From positions 84,510,696 to 84,574,695 of the forward strand of contig OX638132.1 in the NCBI GenBank assembly GCA_951804985.1: a stretch of DNA of 64,000 nucleotides, in the 5' to 3' direction. This document shows positions 34,271-46,700 of the stretch, piece after piece. Within the stretch, counting starts at the first letter, position 1. Every line of letters starts with the position of its first letter. The position numbers and the translations under genes are program-made. The notes under the pieces are model-generated. The model did not search any database. It was not told where the DNA came from and was given only the letters and a program-made list of their open reading frames with translations. The DNA is from Dryomyza anilis (Eukaryota > Arthropoda > Insecta > Diptera > Dryomyzidae).

Positions 34271-35145
34271 CAATTGAATTAAATGCTGGGAAAATTCGTA
34301 ACATTAAGAGCTATTGCAAAATTAAAAAATATATATAATTAGTGAACAGGGTAAAATTTGTATTGCAAATACAACTCAAATTATAAAGTCATAATACTCA
34401 ATAGTAAAAAAAGGTGCACTAAATAAACTACTTATACTACGAATGTATTTTCGTAAAGCTACGTTATATTTACGACCATTATATTTACGAACAATTGTTT
34501 ACGAACAATTTTACGTATAATATATGTATTAGTCATACATAAAAATTATTCGTGATGCTGATTCTCGACATTATTCGTAAAATGTTTAAATAAATGTTTG
34601 TATATTTACGAATATTTAAGATTTTTGAGCGAAACTAATTTTTAAAAGTTATTCACGAAATAGTTAATTGAAACATAGTAAAAAAAAAACACTTAAATTA
34701 GCTTAGTATGTTGTATAAATAAACACATTTCGTAATATAATCGAAAGATTCATAATTTTGAATTGCTTTGGTATTGCGATTATATTATCGAATATTTTAC
34801 GAATACATCGTATATTGAAATGTATTGAATTGCAAAATAACAAAAAGTAAATAATTTTATAAAAATCTAAATGTAAAATCTAAAATTAAATGTATTTCGT
34901 AGTTTTAAGAATCGATTCGCATAGATCTATTATAATCGAAAGATACGAAATTTTAATCGCTTTTTCATTAATTATATCCGAAAAATTCATTTAATATAAA
35001 ATATACAAATATAAAATATACTCGTAACTTAAAAAAAAAATAATGTTAAAAAGGTTTTTGTAAAATTTCGAATTGTGTTTATGAAGTGCCCTAGTAGAAA
35101 TTTGCCCGATGCGCCATCAGGAAATGATCGAGTTTTCGTTGAAAG

Positions 35146-35398
35146 CCGAAAGGTCCCCGGTTCAAGCCTGGACTGGGGCTAACAACATCTTTTCATAGAA
35201 ACATTTTTCTATACCGCGCTACCTCTCGGCAGTAAATGGCAAACCTACGAGAGTAAAACATTGCCTATGAAAAGCTCTCACCCGCCGCTCGGATTCGGCA
35301 ATAAACTGTAGGTCCCACCACTTTGAGTACAAATATAACACGCACAGCTCAAAATGGTGAGAGAGCTCGGCCTAAGTTCTTATAGGACTGTTGTGCCA

Positions 35399-35402
<4 letters not shown>
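35146..35402 (+). mobile_element. tRNA-derived SINE copy, 5' truncated
   Basis: Starts inside the tRNA-like head (CCGAAAGGTCCCCGGTTCAA, which includes the B-box-like GGTTCAAGCC). It continues through CGCGCTACCTCTCGGCAG, CGGATTCGGCAATAAAC and GAGAGAGCTCGGCC. Imperfect direct repeats containing ATCAGG(A/C)AATGATCGAG and ATGAAAG or TTGAAAG flank it (35115-35144 and 35502-35530). They are longer than the duplications of the other copies. Confidence 0.8.

Positions 35403-35492
<90 letters not shown>
35402..35492. repeat. (TA)n microsatellite, about 45 units
   Basis: An uninterrupted TA run at the 3' end of the SINE copy, presumably grown from its AT-rich tail. Its length is likely polymorphic and subject to assembly error. 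Confidence 0.95.
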
Positions 35493-35735
35493 CGAAATTA
35501 GTATCAGGCAATGATCGAGATTAATGAAAGAAACCCTATTATGCTCGGGCTCAGACAAGGAAATTGTCGGGTAAATATTAAAATGGGGCATTGCCCGATC
35601 AGTACATGATAATGGCCTGAGGTCAATACATGATCAGGACACTGCTTTACAAGTACATTATGGGCCTCGTCATATCCCGAAAATAATGACATGATCACTT
35701 CATGACCATGGCCCTACCAAAATTTCTACTAAGGT

Positions 35736-36937
35736 GTACGGTAATGCGGAAGGGGTATTTTGTAAGTTTATAAATTAGATCAAATACACGTATATTGAGT
35801 GATAATTTGTATAATTTTTGTTTTACGAATATATTTCAATATTTTATGAAAAATACAAAAAGAAACTAGTAAATTTTACAATAATATTAAAAACATTTTG
35901 TAAATTCCCACATAGTGTATATTGAGTGAATGATAATGGGAATTCGTAATTTTACGAATTACATTAAATCAAAAAGTTAGCCTAATTTAATGGTTTTTAT
36001 ATTACAAATATAATCTAGTATAAAAATCGAACAAAATATATTTTGTAATATGTTACATTGAGCGTAGATCAATGGGGAAAACTACATATTTCGTAATTCT
36101 ACGAATGACATTTAGTCGCTTATTGATTATATTGAGTGTATGGCAATTATGGCAATCATATCGAATCACAGATGATGTGTGAAATTTTAAAAATATTCCT
36201 AACTTATAATAGCCTTTGTTTAACGAATGTAATAATTCACCAGATAAACATAATGGATCCAAATTTTAATTGATTATATTTCGTGGTATGATAATGCGAA
36301 ATATTTTTGTCATGCTGAGTTTAAGAAAGTTCAATAAGTAGACCAAATATATTCAATTTATAAATTCTATGAGAAATAACTTGAGGGTAAATTGTAACTA
36401 ATACGAAAAAATTCAAGTACCGTACAAATTACATACTCCAAGAAAGCACAGCATTGGGCCATTTTATTCAAATCTCAAGTAGTTATTAAGAACACTACAT
36501 AAGTAAATCAAATGGTCTTGTTGAAGAGTTCTACAATAATTTCAGAAGGGTTCAATGAACGAAAGTAAAAACAAAAATATTTACGCTTCAGTAAATTCCT
36601 ACAGGGCGCTGCCCTGTGCCTCGCCATCAGAAATACAATCACGATAACTCTGTTGTGCCTCGCTTTCATAATTCACCAAAACTATAGTCATTGGTTGTAA
36701 ATTTTAATAAGGGTGACCACATAACGGTTACGTATCATCTTCTCTTTAAAATTACAAATGTTTTAAATTATTTTTTCTATTCTCCAAAACGGTTATACTT
36801 GGCTAATCAGTACCACCAGATAGATATACAAAGTATATTAAAAAAATAATTATTGTACGCTCTGTTAACATGCACGGGTCCTAACAATGGCAATGGCAGG
36901 CACACACATGAGGTAAAAGAACATCACATTAAAGTGA
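35736..36937. other. AT-rich gene-free DNA
   Basis: Dominated by TTTCGTAAT, TACGAAT and ATTGAGTG phrases with no exon recognised. A short GC-richer patch at 36590-36670 has no clear meaning. Confidence 0.4.
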
Positions 36938-37269
36938 TTATTTAATTTTTATTTTTGTTTTGTAGGTACTCCAATCAAATTCTTTAACATTACATTTTGG
37001 AGAACGGGTATCATACCCATAGTTGAAACAAAAATCTTCTTCTTTAGGTTCAACCACCTTGCGACGACAGCATTTAATTTGGCACAATAAGTCATGATTA
37101 TTTCGAAACCATTGAAATTCTTTTGAAATCCATGCAATGTGTAGGGGAAACTGTGCACAGAACAACACAAAGCATATCCGATATCAGATTTGTGTCTCGG
37201 AAGTTTTGAAGTTCTTGCAATAAATAGCAACAGCAAAATATTTCGGAAAACTAACAAAACTCTTACCAC
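36938..37269 (-). pseudogene. Possible decayed small secreted protein gene
   Basis: On the minus strand one frame (from 37269) starts with a hydrophobic stretch (NILLLLFIAR) without an ATG. A second frame, one base off, carries coding-like sequence to TAA at 36938, including DLLCQIKCCRRK, EEDFCFNYGYD and SPKCN. A frameshift near 37170, or an intron ending at the CTGTGCACAG acceptor, would link them, but no good upstream exon was found. The plan (leader plus about 70 residues with five Cys) is usual for small secreted fly proteins. The family is not recognised. Confidence 0.25.
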
Positions 37270-37569
37270 TCAAATTAGTTTGATGATATCACTACATAAA
37301 GCATTATTGAATTCTAAGCACTTGAAAATATTTTTATTTTATAATAATGGAAGTCATAACATTTCGTAAAATTCCAATAGGAAATAATAATCGAGTAGCA
37401 TTTTAAATATTATAAGCAATTGTTTTTCCATTTCTTTTCTTTATAAAATACAGAGATACAAAATGATATGAATCCTCTTAATCTTTTTTTTTTATAATTG
37501 CGATGTTTCTTTTTAGATCTATTTCAAAAATTTTAAAAATGGTAACATCATTTCTCAATTAAGGTAATA

Positions 37570-37883
37570 ATAATATAATAGTTCGGCGCTACAGTCCTGT
37601 ATAGAACTTCGGCCGAGCTCTCTCACCATTTTGAGCTGTGCGTGTTATATTTGTACTCAAAGTGGTGGGACCTACAGTTATTGCCGAATCCGAACGGCGG
37701 GTGAGAGCTTTTTCATAGCCAATGGTTTTACTCTCGTAGGTTTGCCATTTACTGACGAGAGGTAGCGCGGTATAGAAAATGTGTCTATGAAAAGATGTTG
37801 TTATGTTAGCCCCAGTCCAGTCTTGAACCGGGGACCTTTCGGTTCGCAGTCCAACGCACTAACCACTGAGCTACCGCGGCTAC
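37570..37883 (-). mobile_element. Full-length tRNA-derived SINE with 13-bp target duplication
   Basis: Read on the minus strand it starts GTAGCCGCGGTAGCTCAGTG, with A-box-like TAGCTCAGTGGTTAG and B-box-like GGTTCAAGACT. The body contains CGGTATAGAAA-type, CCGAATCCG and GAGCTCTCTCACC parts (as written on plus), and it ends in a short TAT-rich tail. Exact direct repeats AATTAAGGTAATA flank it (37557-37569 and 37884-37896). The head resembles a tRNA; pol III transcription is inferred from the boxes. Confidence 0.9.
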
Positions 37884-37885
37884 AA

Positions 37886-39308
37886 TTAAGGTAATACTAA
37901 AAGTTAAAAAACACCTCCAAGATAACCAAAATTCGGATTTGACTTCTTATAGAGTCCAGAATTTAAACATTTCAGTCAACTTCTTCTTGTTGTTTTGACT
38001 TGAAATTCCTTCAGTATTTCTGATGCATGAATATATACTACGTCTTTTCTTTTTATATATTCGTTGTCGTTGATTTGTATTTTTTGAAGAATTAAAGGAT
38101 GGAATTCCAGACGTTATCCTTACTTTTGACGTTGTCTGTGTATTTTACGTGCCTTTGAAGTGTGGTCTCTGTGATATTTAAGCATCGATGGATGTCAATA
38201 AAACGTTTATTCAACGTTTGTGAGTTCTTCATAGTTATTTATTTAAGGTTTTTTTTTTATATCTATATGGAAGTGTTTAAGAAGTAATGGTAATGCCGCA
38301 TATAAACATGAGCAACTGTCAGAGCAAGCACAGAGACTATATTCTGATCCATTATTTGAGTTCCACAAAGCCCACAAATTATTCAGAAATAGTTAAAAAC
38401 AAAACTAGAAATAATTAACATAATAATATAGTTTTCAATGAATTTATTAATATTATTTTAGTCAGTCGAAAATAACGTTTTATTACACAGTAAAAAATAT
38501 TAACTTAAATTTAAAATTGTATAAAAATAAACTTATATTATCAGCAAAACAACTTAATAACTATTGTCCTTGTAAAATTTATTACGTTTTTCAGTATTTT
38601 TTAGTTTTAGTATTGCACTACTCAATAAGATTTTTTCCTCTAGGCATGCTTTATAATTCGAAGTTGCTGATTTTGACTGCATACTCAGTTTTGTCAATCA
38701 CCTATTGAAAACTTTAATATTAAAAAAAATTGCAATTTGAATTTGGATCCCTTTTTAAATAAACAATTATAGAACTTTATAAAAATACATTTTAAAAAAA
38801 ATTTAAATACAATTTTTATTGTAACTGTCAATGCAAATATTAATATAAAATTAAATGCGCAAATTCCAACTAGTTTTTAAGATATTTGGATCTGAACTCG
38901 AAAAATTGTGATTTTTTTTAGACTGTTTTTCAAAGGTTTTTTTACAATTTAAAATTTAATGAGAAACAAGAAAATTATTCATGATTATATAAACGAAAGT
39001 ACAAAATAACGACTAAAATTACAAATTTTCTGGTACTTTTTGAAAAATTCTTGTATTACTTATTAATGTCGAATGTTACACTAAATATGTAAATTGATAT
39101 TGTATAAGAGAAATTATTTTTTCAAGTGCATATTTTAAAAAGTAAAACAGATGTCAGAAAGGTAGTAATTTTGATTGTTACTTTCCATTATGTTTTAGAC
39201 AATCATGAACAATTTCTTTTTATGATGTGATCTTAAATACTAAAAAAAAACAAGTTAAATTTGTCTTGAAATACAAATTTGTTGAGTTTAGATCAAAATA
39301 TATTATAA
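37886..39308. other. AT-rich gene-free DNA
   Basis: No exon, repeat family or regulatory site could be recognised in this stretch. Confidence 0.4.
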
Positions 39309-39427
39309 TTAGAGCTGTGCGATTAATCAGAATCCTGATTTCTTGATTTATCAATATACTGATTAATCGAAAATATTGATTAATCAATTAATCAGAAATT
39401 GATTAATCAATTAATCGCACAGCTCTA
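39309..39427. mobile_element. Small foldback element ending AGAGCTGTGCGATTAAT
   Basis: AGAGCTGTGCGATTAATC at the left is matched by the inverse ATTAATCGCACAGCTCT at the right. The roughly 115 bases in between are built from GATTAATC-type palindromic units. This is a MITE-like element. Confidence 0.75.
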
Positions 39428-39526
39428 CTTGTAATATAACTGAAATATTGAAATTAGTTTTTATATTAAAATTTTTCTAGGAAATTTTTAGAATTTAAAA
39501 TTTTTCCATTTAAAAAGTGACTTTAG

Positions 39527-39771
39527 GGTGTGTGCGAATTCGACTAAATTGCTGACTAAACTAAATTGTAGGAGTTGTTATTCGACCGCCATTCGGTAAC
39601 CGGTAATTGTTAAAGTCTATAATAAATCGATTATCATATGTCTGTTTGATGTCTTCCAATTTAGTTCCATTTAGTCTGCTCGAAAATTTGCTAAATTGAA
39701 AAGTCGAACACTGCATTACCGACCTAATTTAGTTTAGTCAGCAATTTAGTCGAATTCGCACACACCCTTAA
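39527..39771. mobile_element. MITE with 42-bp perfect TIRs (PIF/Harbinger-like)
   Basis: The ends carry an exact 42-base inverted repeat starting GGGTGTGTGCGAATTCGAC, and the element is about 245 bp. TTA occurs on both sides (TTA|GGG...CCC|TTA). GGG-starting ends with a TTA/TAA duplication fit PIF/Harbinger elements; the assignment is inference from ends alone. Related, more decayed copies occur at 63.2 kb and as fragments elsewhere in the window. Confidence 0.8.
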
Positions 39772-40290
39772 TAGCAAAATCCATAAAAACGTAAGTGATA
39801 CAAATTTAAAAAAAAAATCAGTATGCAGTCAAAATCGGAGAATATATATGCGATGTCCATAGACAAATTTTACTCGTTTTGTTAAGTAGTGTTATTGATT
39901 TATAAAATCCATGTATTGTTGTATATTAGGGAGGGTCTTCTATCGTCGACACGTACAATCCCCCGATATCTACGAACTACTTAGAAGTGTAGCTATTCTA
40001 TGCAATATGTTGTGATCAAAGCTATTCGCACCACTTCCACCATTTAATATAAAAGTACAAAAAGATCTCGTGTATATGTTTAAAAATATATCAATCAATA
40101 TACGTTATGTTGATGATGCTACAAAAAACTATGTTTATGCTCGTTTATGAAAAATTTTGTCTTCACTTTTTTTTGTTTTTGTTGCGACAAGTATAAATAC
40201 GAAATACTACGAACGATGTATATGGACACGACGTATGTATATGAAATATTAACGCCCACAATTTTATGATTTTTATCGTTAGTTTTTAAT

Positions 40291-40713
40291 TTATGCCACG
40301 ATATTTTTGTAATAAAGTGGCTTCTTTTGATTCTCCTTCATCACGTAGAACCCCTTTGGTTTACCATTACCGGGAAAATATTTATTAAAACTATTTTTAT
40401 TGACCGCATGCGTTGGCGCATAATATGATGGAGATTTGCGTTTTAACGACTTCTTCAGACCCATCATCATCTGGTCCGATTTGCCGTTGCCGTTGACGCT
40501 GATGCTGCTGCCGCCGTTGTAGGACTTCTCGATCGTTTCGTTCTCCCAGGGTTTTGTCCAGGTTGGTATATCTTTGATGTCAATCAATTGATCCTTTGTA
40601 GCGGTGGCGACATTCGGGAAGCGTGTTTTATCTTCGAGTATCTTTTTTATGGCCGGCAAATTCCAATGGTAAATGCGTCCTGGCTTGCCGTTCGAGCTGA
40701 ACGGAAAGGAGAC
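40291..40713 (-). CDS. Secreted protein gene, exon 4
   Basis: Acceptor ...CCATTCAAG, phase 0. It encodes VSFPFSSNGKPGRIYHW, DIPTWTKPWENE, a basic KKSLKRK stretch and the final NGKPKGFYV motif, ending YYKNIVA and TAA. Confidence 0.8.
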   Translation of the reverse strand, partial: VSFPFSSNGKPGRIYHWNLPAIKKILEDKTRFPNVATATKDQLIDIKDIPTWTKPWENETIEKSYNGGSSISVNGNGKSDQMMMGLKKSLKRKSPSYYAPTHAVNKNSFNKYFPGNGKPKGFYVMKENQKKPLYYKNIVA

Positions 40714-43700
40714 CTTGAATGGTATAAAAGAAAACAAAAGTGTTTGTTTTAATAGTTCGATGCTGTTAAAATATGTATGTGGTAGACATAGCTATTTAAA
40801 AGGAGACTTTTATGACGAAGATCTGCACATTTTAATGAGTTTATTTAGCGTTTTGTTTTTTTCATTTTCGTAAAAAAAGACAGATAATTACTATATGTGG
40901 CGTAGCTTTAAAATATTAATGACATGCGCAAGAAAGGACTATATGAAGAAACCCACTGTGGAATATTAATAGCAGTCTATTTTTAAAAATTACTCAGTGC
41001 AACAAATGTCCAACTTTTTCATCCATCTTCTGATTTGATAAGGATTTTAGATATCATGGCTGTTTATAGATGTACACAAAATATTTTAACTTCAAAAGAT
41101 ACAGATTTGATGTCTTCAGAAATGTTGTTTATCATGAACTGTCGCATTTTGTTTACTTTGACACCATCGTCCCAACGCTTTGCCATAACGTCCGTTTTTT
41201 TCGAATTTTGACCCTACTTATTAAAAATATTAACATACCGCATGAAGACTTGCAAAAACTATTATACTCTCTTTGGCAAATATATTCCCCATCAAAAATG
41301 AGGTGGGGTTTTCAAATAACGAAATTGCCTCAGATCCACCCATTAAACAGAATTAATTGGAAAAAAAGAGGGTTATGAATGAGCGTTGGGACGATGGTGC
41401 CAAAGTAAAAAAATGTGCCTGTTCATTATAAACATTATTGCTGAAGAAACCAAACCTGTATCTTTTGAAATTTAATTATTTTTTGTACTGTCTTTAACAC
41501 CCTAAATGTACATATTTGACCCAAAATTGTGAGGAACCCAGTGCTGATAGAGCAAAACGGACTTCAGATTCGAGATCAGCGACCCCATGTTACCCTAAAA
41601 TCGTTATCAAATCGGAAGATCAGTGGCGAACTGAGATTAAAATCTTATCGAGCTTTTCAATTTAAATCAACACAAAAAATGTTATTTTGAAATTTGACAA
41701 TTACTTTGTAAGATCCTTGAAATCACTTCTAACAGCATCGAGCATTCACAAAAAAAAAAACATTCCAAATTGGTACACTATCCTTATGCATACTTCACCT
41801 CCACAATAAAGTCGGAAGTTTAGCACACAAAGGAACATTTAAGTAGGGACATTTTGATAGTAGGTCCAATTATAACTAAGTCGTCTTTTGATACCGTACA
41901 CATATTTCTTAATGTGTGAAGGAAGTAAAATGAGTCACCAGGGTTTACGAATACTGATATTAACTGCGGGACTTACAGTAGTTTTTCTATTATGTTGGGT
42001 GGTACGAACCCCGTCAAATATTAAAACATTGCGCTCAGCAAGGTTATGGAGAGCGTAATAAACTTTCTCAATGTGAAATATCTGAAGAACAAAGAATAAC
42101 TCAATTACCGTTATTATAGTTATAGTCTATCCGTATAGTTTCCGGACTATCACTGAAATGCGGAATAATTGTTTCACTAAAGCTGTTACTATGGATATTT
42201 CAAAGAACTTTGGTCGAGTGTGGCATGAGACCTTGTATAAAAATTAAATGCTTATGGGGTTGGTAATTCTTTTACTCGAAGAATATCGAGTTTTCACTAG
42301 CGTCCATAATACGAGTTAGTTTAGAACAGCATTCCGCTCTTTCTGAAGTTTCTTAGGGTTCAGTCCTATCCTCATTCGTATTTCTGGTGGTTATCAAGCG
42401 CCTTCTGTCATTGACCAAGAACCAATTCATTCCTTTGCAGATAACAGTAACATTTGACATTTATATTGATTCAATAAGCATCTAAACTCTTTTGAGACTG
42501 AAAGTAAATCATTCACTATGAATGTAACAATTAATGACCTTAAAATAATCTCGAGTGGGGCCCAATGTTTGACCTAATGTTGTCTGCAATTTTACAAACT
42601 AATGAATTTACCCATCAATATGGATGAAGTGTATATTGCGGAGTCAGTAGTTCTGGGAGTATTAGTTTAATGTGACCTCCGTTGGCATGATTATATATTT
42701 AATGTGTCGAAAATAGCGTCCAAGTGCCTTCGTATTCTGAAATTGCGCATGATATACTTCAATCGTTTTGACGCCACCTATATCCTGCCTAAGATGGAAT
42801 ACCTGGTCCGAATATAACAACGTATGATATATTTAATAGAAGATGCAAATATTTCCGCCACTATTAGTTCTATTGAGCACCGTTTCATAGGTATTACAAA
42901 GGAAAGTATTCGAAGTAATACATTCCACCATGTCGTGTGGTCTCCCATTCTACTTGGGCATCGAACCAAGCCATCCCTTAGTAGTCCACACGGTTCTAAA
43001 CAGAACCAAAATTGCGGAGACAATTCGGTCTAAAGTCGCACGAAACGATTGTGGAACAATCTCCTTGAGTCTATTTTTCCCGACAATTTTTACATTTCTG
43101 CCATTAGTAATTAAAGTACATATTCTGCTATTTTAATTTTTAAACAAATTATTGACCTGCACACCGAGTTATGCTCTATTCGCTCATGTGGTCTGACCGT
43201 CATGGTGCTTACCTTAAATATTAATAAAGTAGCTGCAAACTAAGAAATTAATTTCTGTTTAAAAACGCCTATTTATCTCGTGAACACAAATTAATTGGCG
43301 CCTCATAATTTTTCCACTTCCCGCCGATCAGCTGATGAACATTAATAGTTAAGCGCATTAGTTAAGAGTCTCTGAAAAATATGATATTGCGAATATTAAT
43401 TTCGCATTGAAATCCAAAAAGTGCGTCGCAAGTACCCGCATGATGCGACGACACATATCTCATAATATCTTCCGACACGGCGGACCAAAGCACCAAGAAA
43501 GACACTTGGCACATTAATTCCAGTCACACTTTTGTGCCCCAAACAGGCAGAAATGCTTTAAGAAGCTGCTTTATAAATAAACGCGCCAAGTTGGAAACTA
43601 AGACGGAGCACAACAACCTCGACTTGTCTTCTTGTCTGGTGGAATCATGGGAAGACGGGGGCGGGGGAACTCTTCCTCTTTTTAGATATTTGGGTGAATA

Positions 43701-46700
43701 TAACTGAAATCTTATCTACTGCGCCAAGTGAGTAGATGGCGGCCACGGTCGGTTATGGTTCGATTCGTCTTGGTCTGACTTGGCTCTATGGTTTGCTATG
43801 CGCATGCGCGACTGTCATGGTCACAAAGGGGGGGTGGTAAAGGAGTGGGATGGGGATGGTGGCGGTGGCGATGCCGGGACCGAGTAGTTCTTGTTTGCAA
43901 TTTGTTTGCGCATCGCATGCGATGTTTATCTGCGATCTTGATGCGCTGACACTGTCTCAGCCACATTCGAACGTAAGTCAGTCACCGAAGTGTTCTCAGA
44001 GTGTCGTTGTCTGGTTTCATGATTCTTAGAAGATTTTTTTTCTTTGTTTTTCCAACATATACATTATACGGTGGTTTTTTGTGCTGTTAGTATTTTTTGC
44101 TGGTTTACGTTAGCAGTTGGGATTTTTTGCTGTTTTGTTTCGGTTTTAGTTTTAGAAAAATGTGTGGTGTGGTGTAATGGAATCTCGTTTACCTTTTTCC
44201 CGTTAGTATTGTGATCCAACGTGTTCTTAGGACTTGCGCCGCCTTTGGGACTCGTGTAGTAATAAAGATTTGGTGGCAACTTTATGATGAACATGTGTGA
44301 ATCATCGGGCGATGCATGTCTGCGTGACTCAACGGCGAGGCGTTTCCGGTTATGGCTGTTGGGCGCTCTAACCTTAGTCAGTCCCAATTTGCTGCAAGTG
44401 CGCAAAAGACGTAAAATAATTAATTAATATTTATAAATGCTGTAAAACTAAACTATTAAAATATGCGAGAAAAACTTTTAACGATTGTCATGCATATTCT
44501 ATGGAAGACGTGATCTCGTTGGGTAGTAACATCCACCATAGGAAAATCGCATAAAAATTTCCTATTTAAAATGATTGTATGCTTCTATTCTTTGTATAAT
44601 TTTGTCGCATAAAATTAGTTTTATGTTTATGAGCGTAGTAAAAATAAAGTGTTACTCATTATATTTTAACTATTTTTTAGTTAAGAGTTTTGTGTTTTTA
44701 GCTACTTTGTTGTTAAAAGCGTTGTACGTACAAAATGTGCTGGTTATAAGTTTCAGTACACAGCAAAAATTGTATATATTAAATTAAAAAGATCATTAGT
44801 GGTCATCTATAATAATGATGTCAACAAATTTATATCTATAAAATTTTAAAAGTGTTGTTTGCTTTTATTAAATTATTTTGTTTATTATTTGACTGTTTCA
44901 TACACTAAGCAAATTGTAAATAATAAAATAAAATTAAATTTATTGAAGTTTTTATTACAAAAGTATTTTGATATACACTCTAAAAAAGTAATGTTTATAA
45001 AACACTTGTGGGAAGCTATCGGCTACTTCTGGTAAATACATATTGGCTGCCAGAAATACTTACTGTTGGTCGTAAGTAATAATGGCTTATTGCAATCAAT
45101 TACACAATTCTAGTGTTTGAACAAAACAATATCTAATTACTTAAAAGCATTTAAAATGTTTCCCAAGAACACTTTACAAAAGTAATTTCAATTATTACTC
45201 CCAAACACTCATTTGTTACCAGTAAATAATGAAAATGTTTAAGATAAGTAATAAATACATGATTTTTGTTTGGGGCAAATACTAAGTGTTTCCCAGAATG
45301 CAATCTTTTTTAAAAGTGTTTGAACTAAATACTAATAGCTTCTCGGAAAAATGCAACATTGAAAGTGTTTGCCCCAAAAATCATTTGAACTTATCCGTGT
45401 CATGCAACACTTGCACGAATAAACGTGGATAAGCTCCTTTTGTCGAATAAGAATCCGAAATTTTCTTATTGTGCGACATCTGAAGCTAGTTATTATCATC
45501 TACAGTGGCTCGTTTACGCGACTAGTCGAATAATCTACCCTGGAATTCTGCATTATTCGAAATGTCGCGTAAATGAGTGGCTGCCGCAATAAAAAAAAAC
45601 CTTTTGCTTTGATGGCGAACACTACAAATATTTGCCGGAAACACTTCAAATTTTTTTGGCAAACACTACCAAATTTTTAAATATTTGTGGGAAATCTTCA
45701 AATATTTGTGGGAAACACTTTTCGTGTTTGTGGGAAATACTTTTCGTATTTGTGGGAAACACTTCAAATATTTGTGAGAAACACTTTTCGTATTTGTGGG
45801 TAACACTTTTCGTGTTTGTGGGAAACAGTACACTTATTTGTGGGAAACACTACTGATCATTTTTGAGAAACACTTTGATAATTTCCTACAAATGAGCTTG
45901 CAAACACTTTAGTGTTTGTTTGAGAAAGTATTTACAGGAAACGATATTTTTTTTGTGTGTGCTAAAAAAACAGAGGCAACAGCGAAGATATATCTTTTTG
46001 ACGTTAGAATATTTTTTTTTTAGAAATCCCTTAACCGATTCTTATCATTAAGAAACCGACTTCTAGATCATTTCTTGGTAATGTTATGAGTTAAATTAGA
46101 TGTCCTTACGATAAAATATTAGCTTTACAGCTACATAAAGTTAGAAATTTGTTTTTTTAAAAGCGGACTTCAAGATCATTTTATGGTTATGAAATGTAAA
46201 AAATATTCTACGAAAAATATTTGCGAAGATGAAGCTATTTGATTTTGAACATTAAGTCAAAAGTTTTGGGTCTCTACGATGCATTAGCGAAAATATAGCT
46301 ACTTGAGGTTAGAAACTTGATTTCTTAGAAACCGCATAACCTATTTTTAATATTACCTAGAAGGACAGGTGTCTGTATACACACAGAAAACAGATTTTTT
46401 TCGGCAACCAACTAAATTGCCTACCGGATGATACGGTTGCGATAACAACTAATACAAGTATTTACAACAACCTCTTAATTCGGTTGTAGCAACCTTTAGA
46501 CTATAGAATGAGGTTGTGACCTTCAAATCGGTGATCGGCGAGGTTGTGAAAATATCCTGGCGGTGAGCATAGCGTTTTCTAAAACTCCAATTGACATTTT
46601 ATTTTAACAAAGTTATTTATGTATGTAAAACATATGTAGAAAGATGCTCTCTGAATAAAAAGATAAATATGCCTGCATTTAATATTTTATTTCTTCATAA

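Larger units (their letters stand above)
30092..35088. other. Long gene-free intergenic region
   Basis: The region is mostly AT-rich. A possible decayed element runs about 31178-31950 (ends rich in AGAGAAAAA) and includes a perfect 37-base hairpin and a tandem pair of TACGTAATAAATTTAA units. Two GC-richer islands (about 32430-32900 and 33950-34270) look like regulatory DNA. From 34440 the DNA is rich in TTTACGAAT and CGTAAAAT phrases, which recur at 52.4-53.9 kb and suggest a shared repeat family. Confidence 0.4.
35089..35735. mobile_element. TIR element interrupted by a SINE
   Basis: The left end CCCTAGTAGAAATTT (from about 35089) and the right end AAATTTCTACTAAGG (to about 35735) are inverse copies. 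The interior carries TGCCCGATGCGCC, GGGCATTGCCCGATC, CATGATAATGGCC and ATGACCATGGCC units. The SINE and its (TA)n tail (about 35146-35492) are inserted within it. Confidence 0.65.

Noticed and set aside
37800..37883. A functional tRNA gene in the head of the SINE
   Set aside because: The head continues into a SINE body shared with other copies and bounded by target duplications.
41070..41378. Plus-strand 102-codon ORF
   Set aside because: Lies within the foldback element arms and has no coding character.
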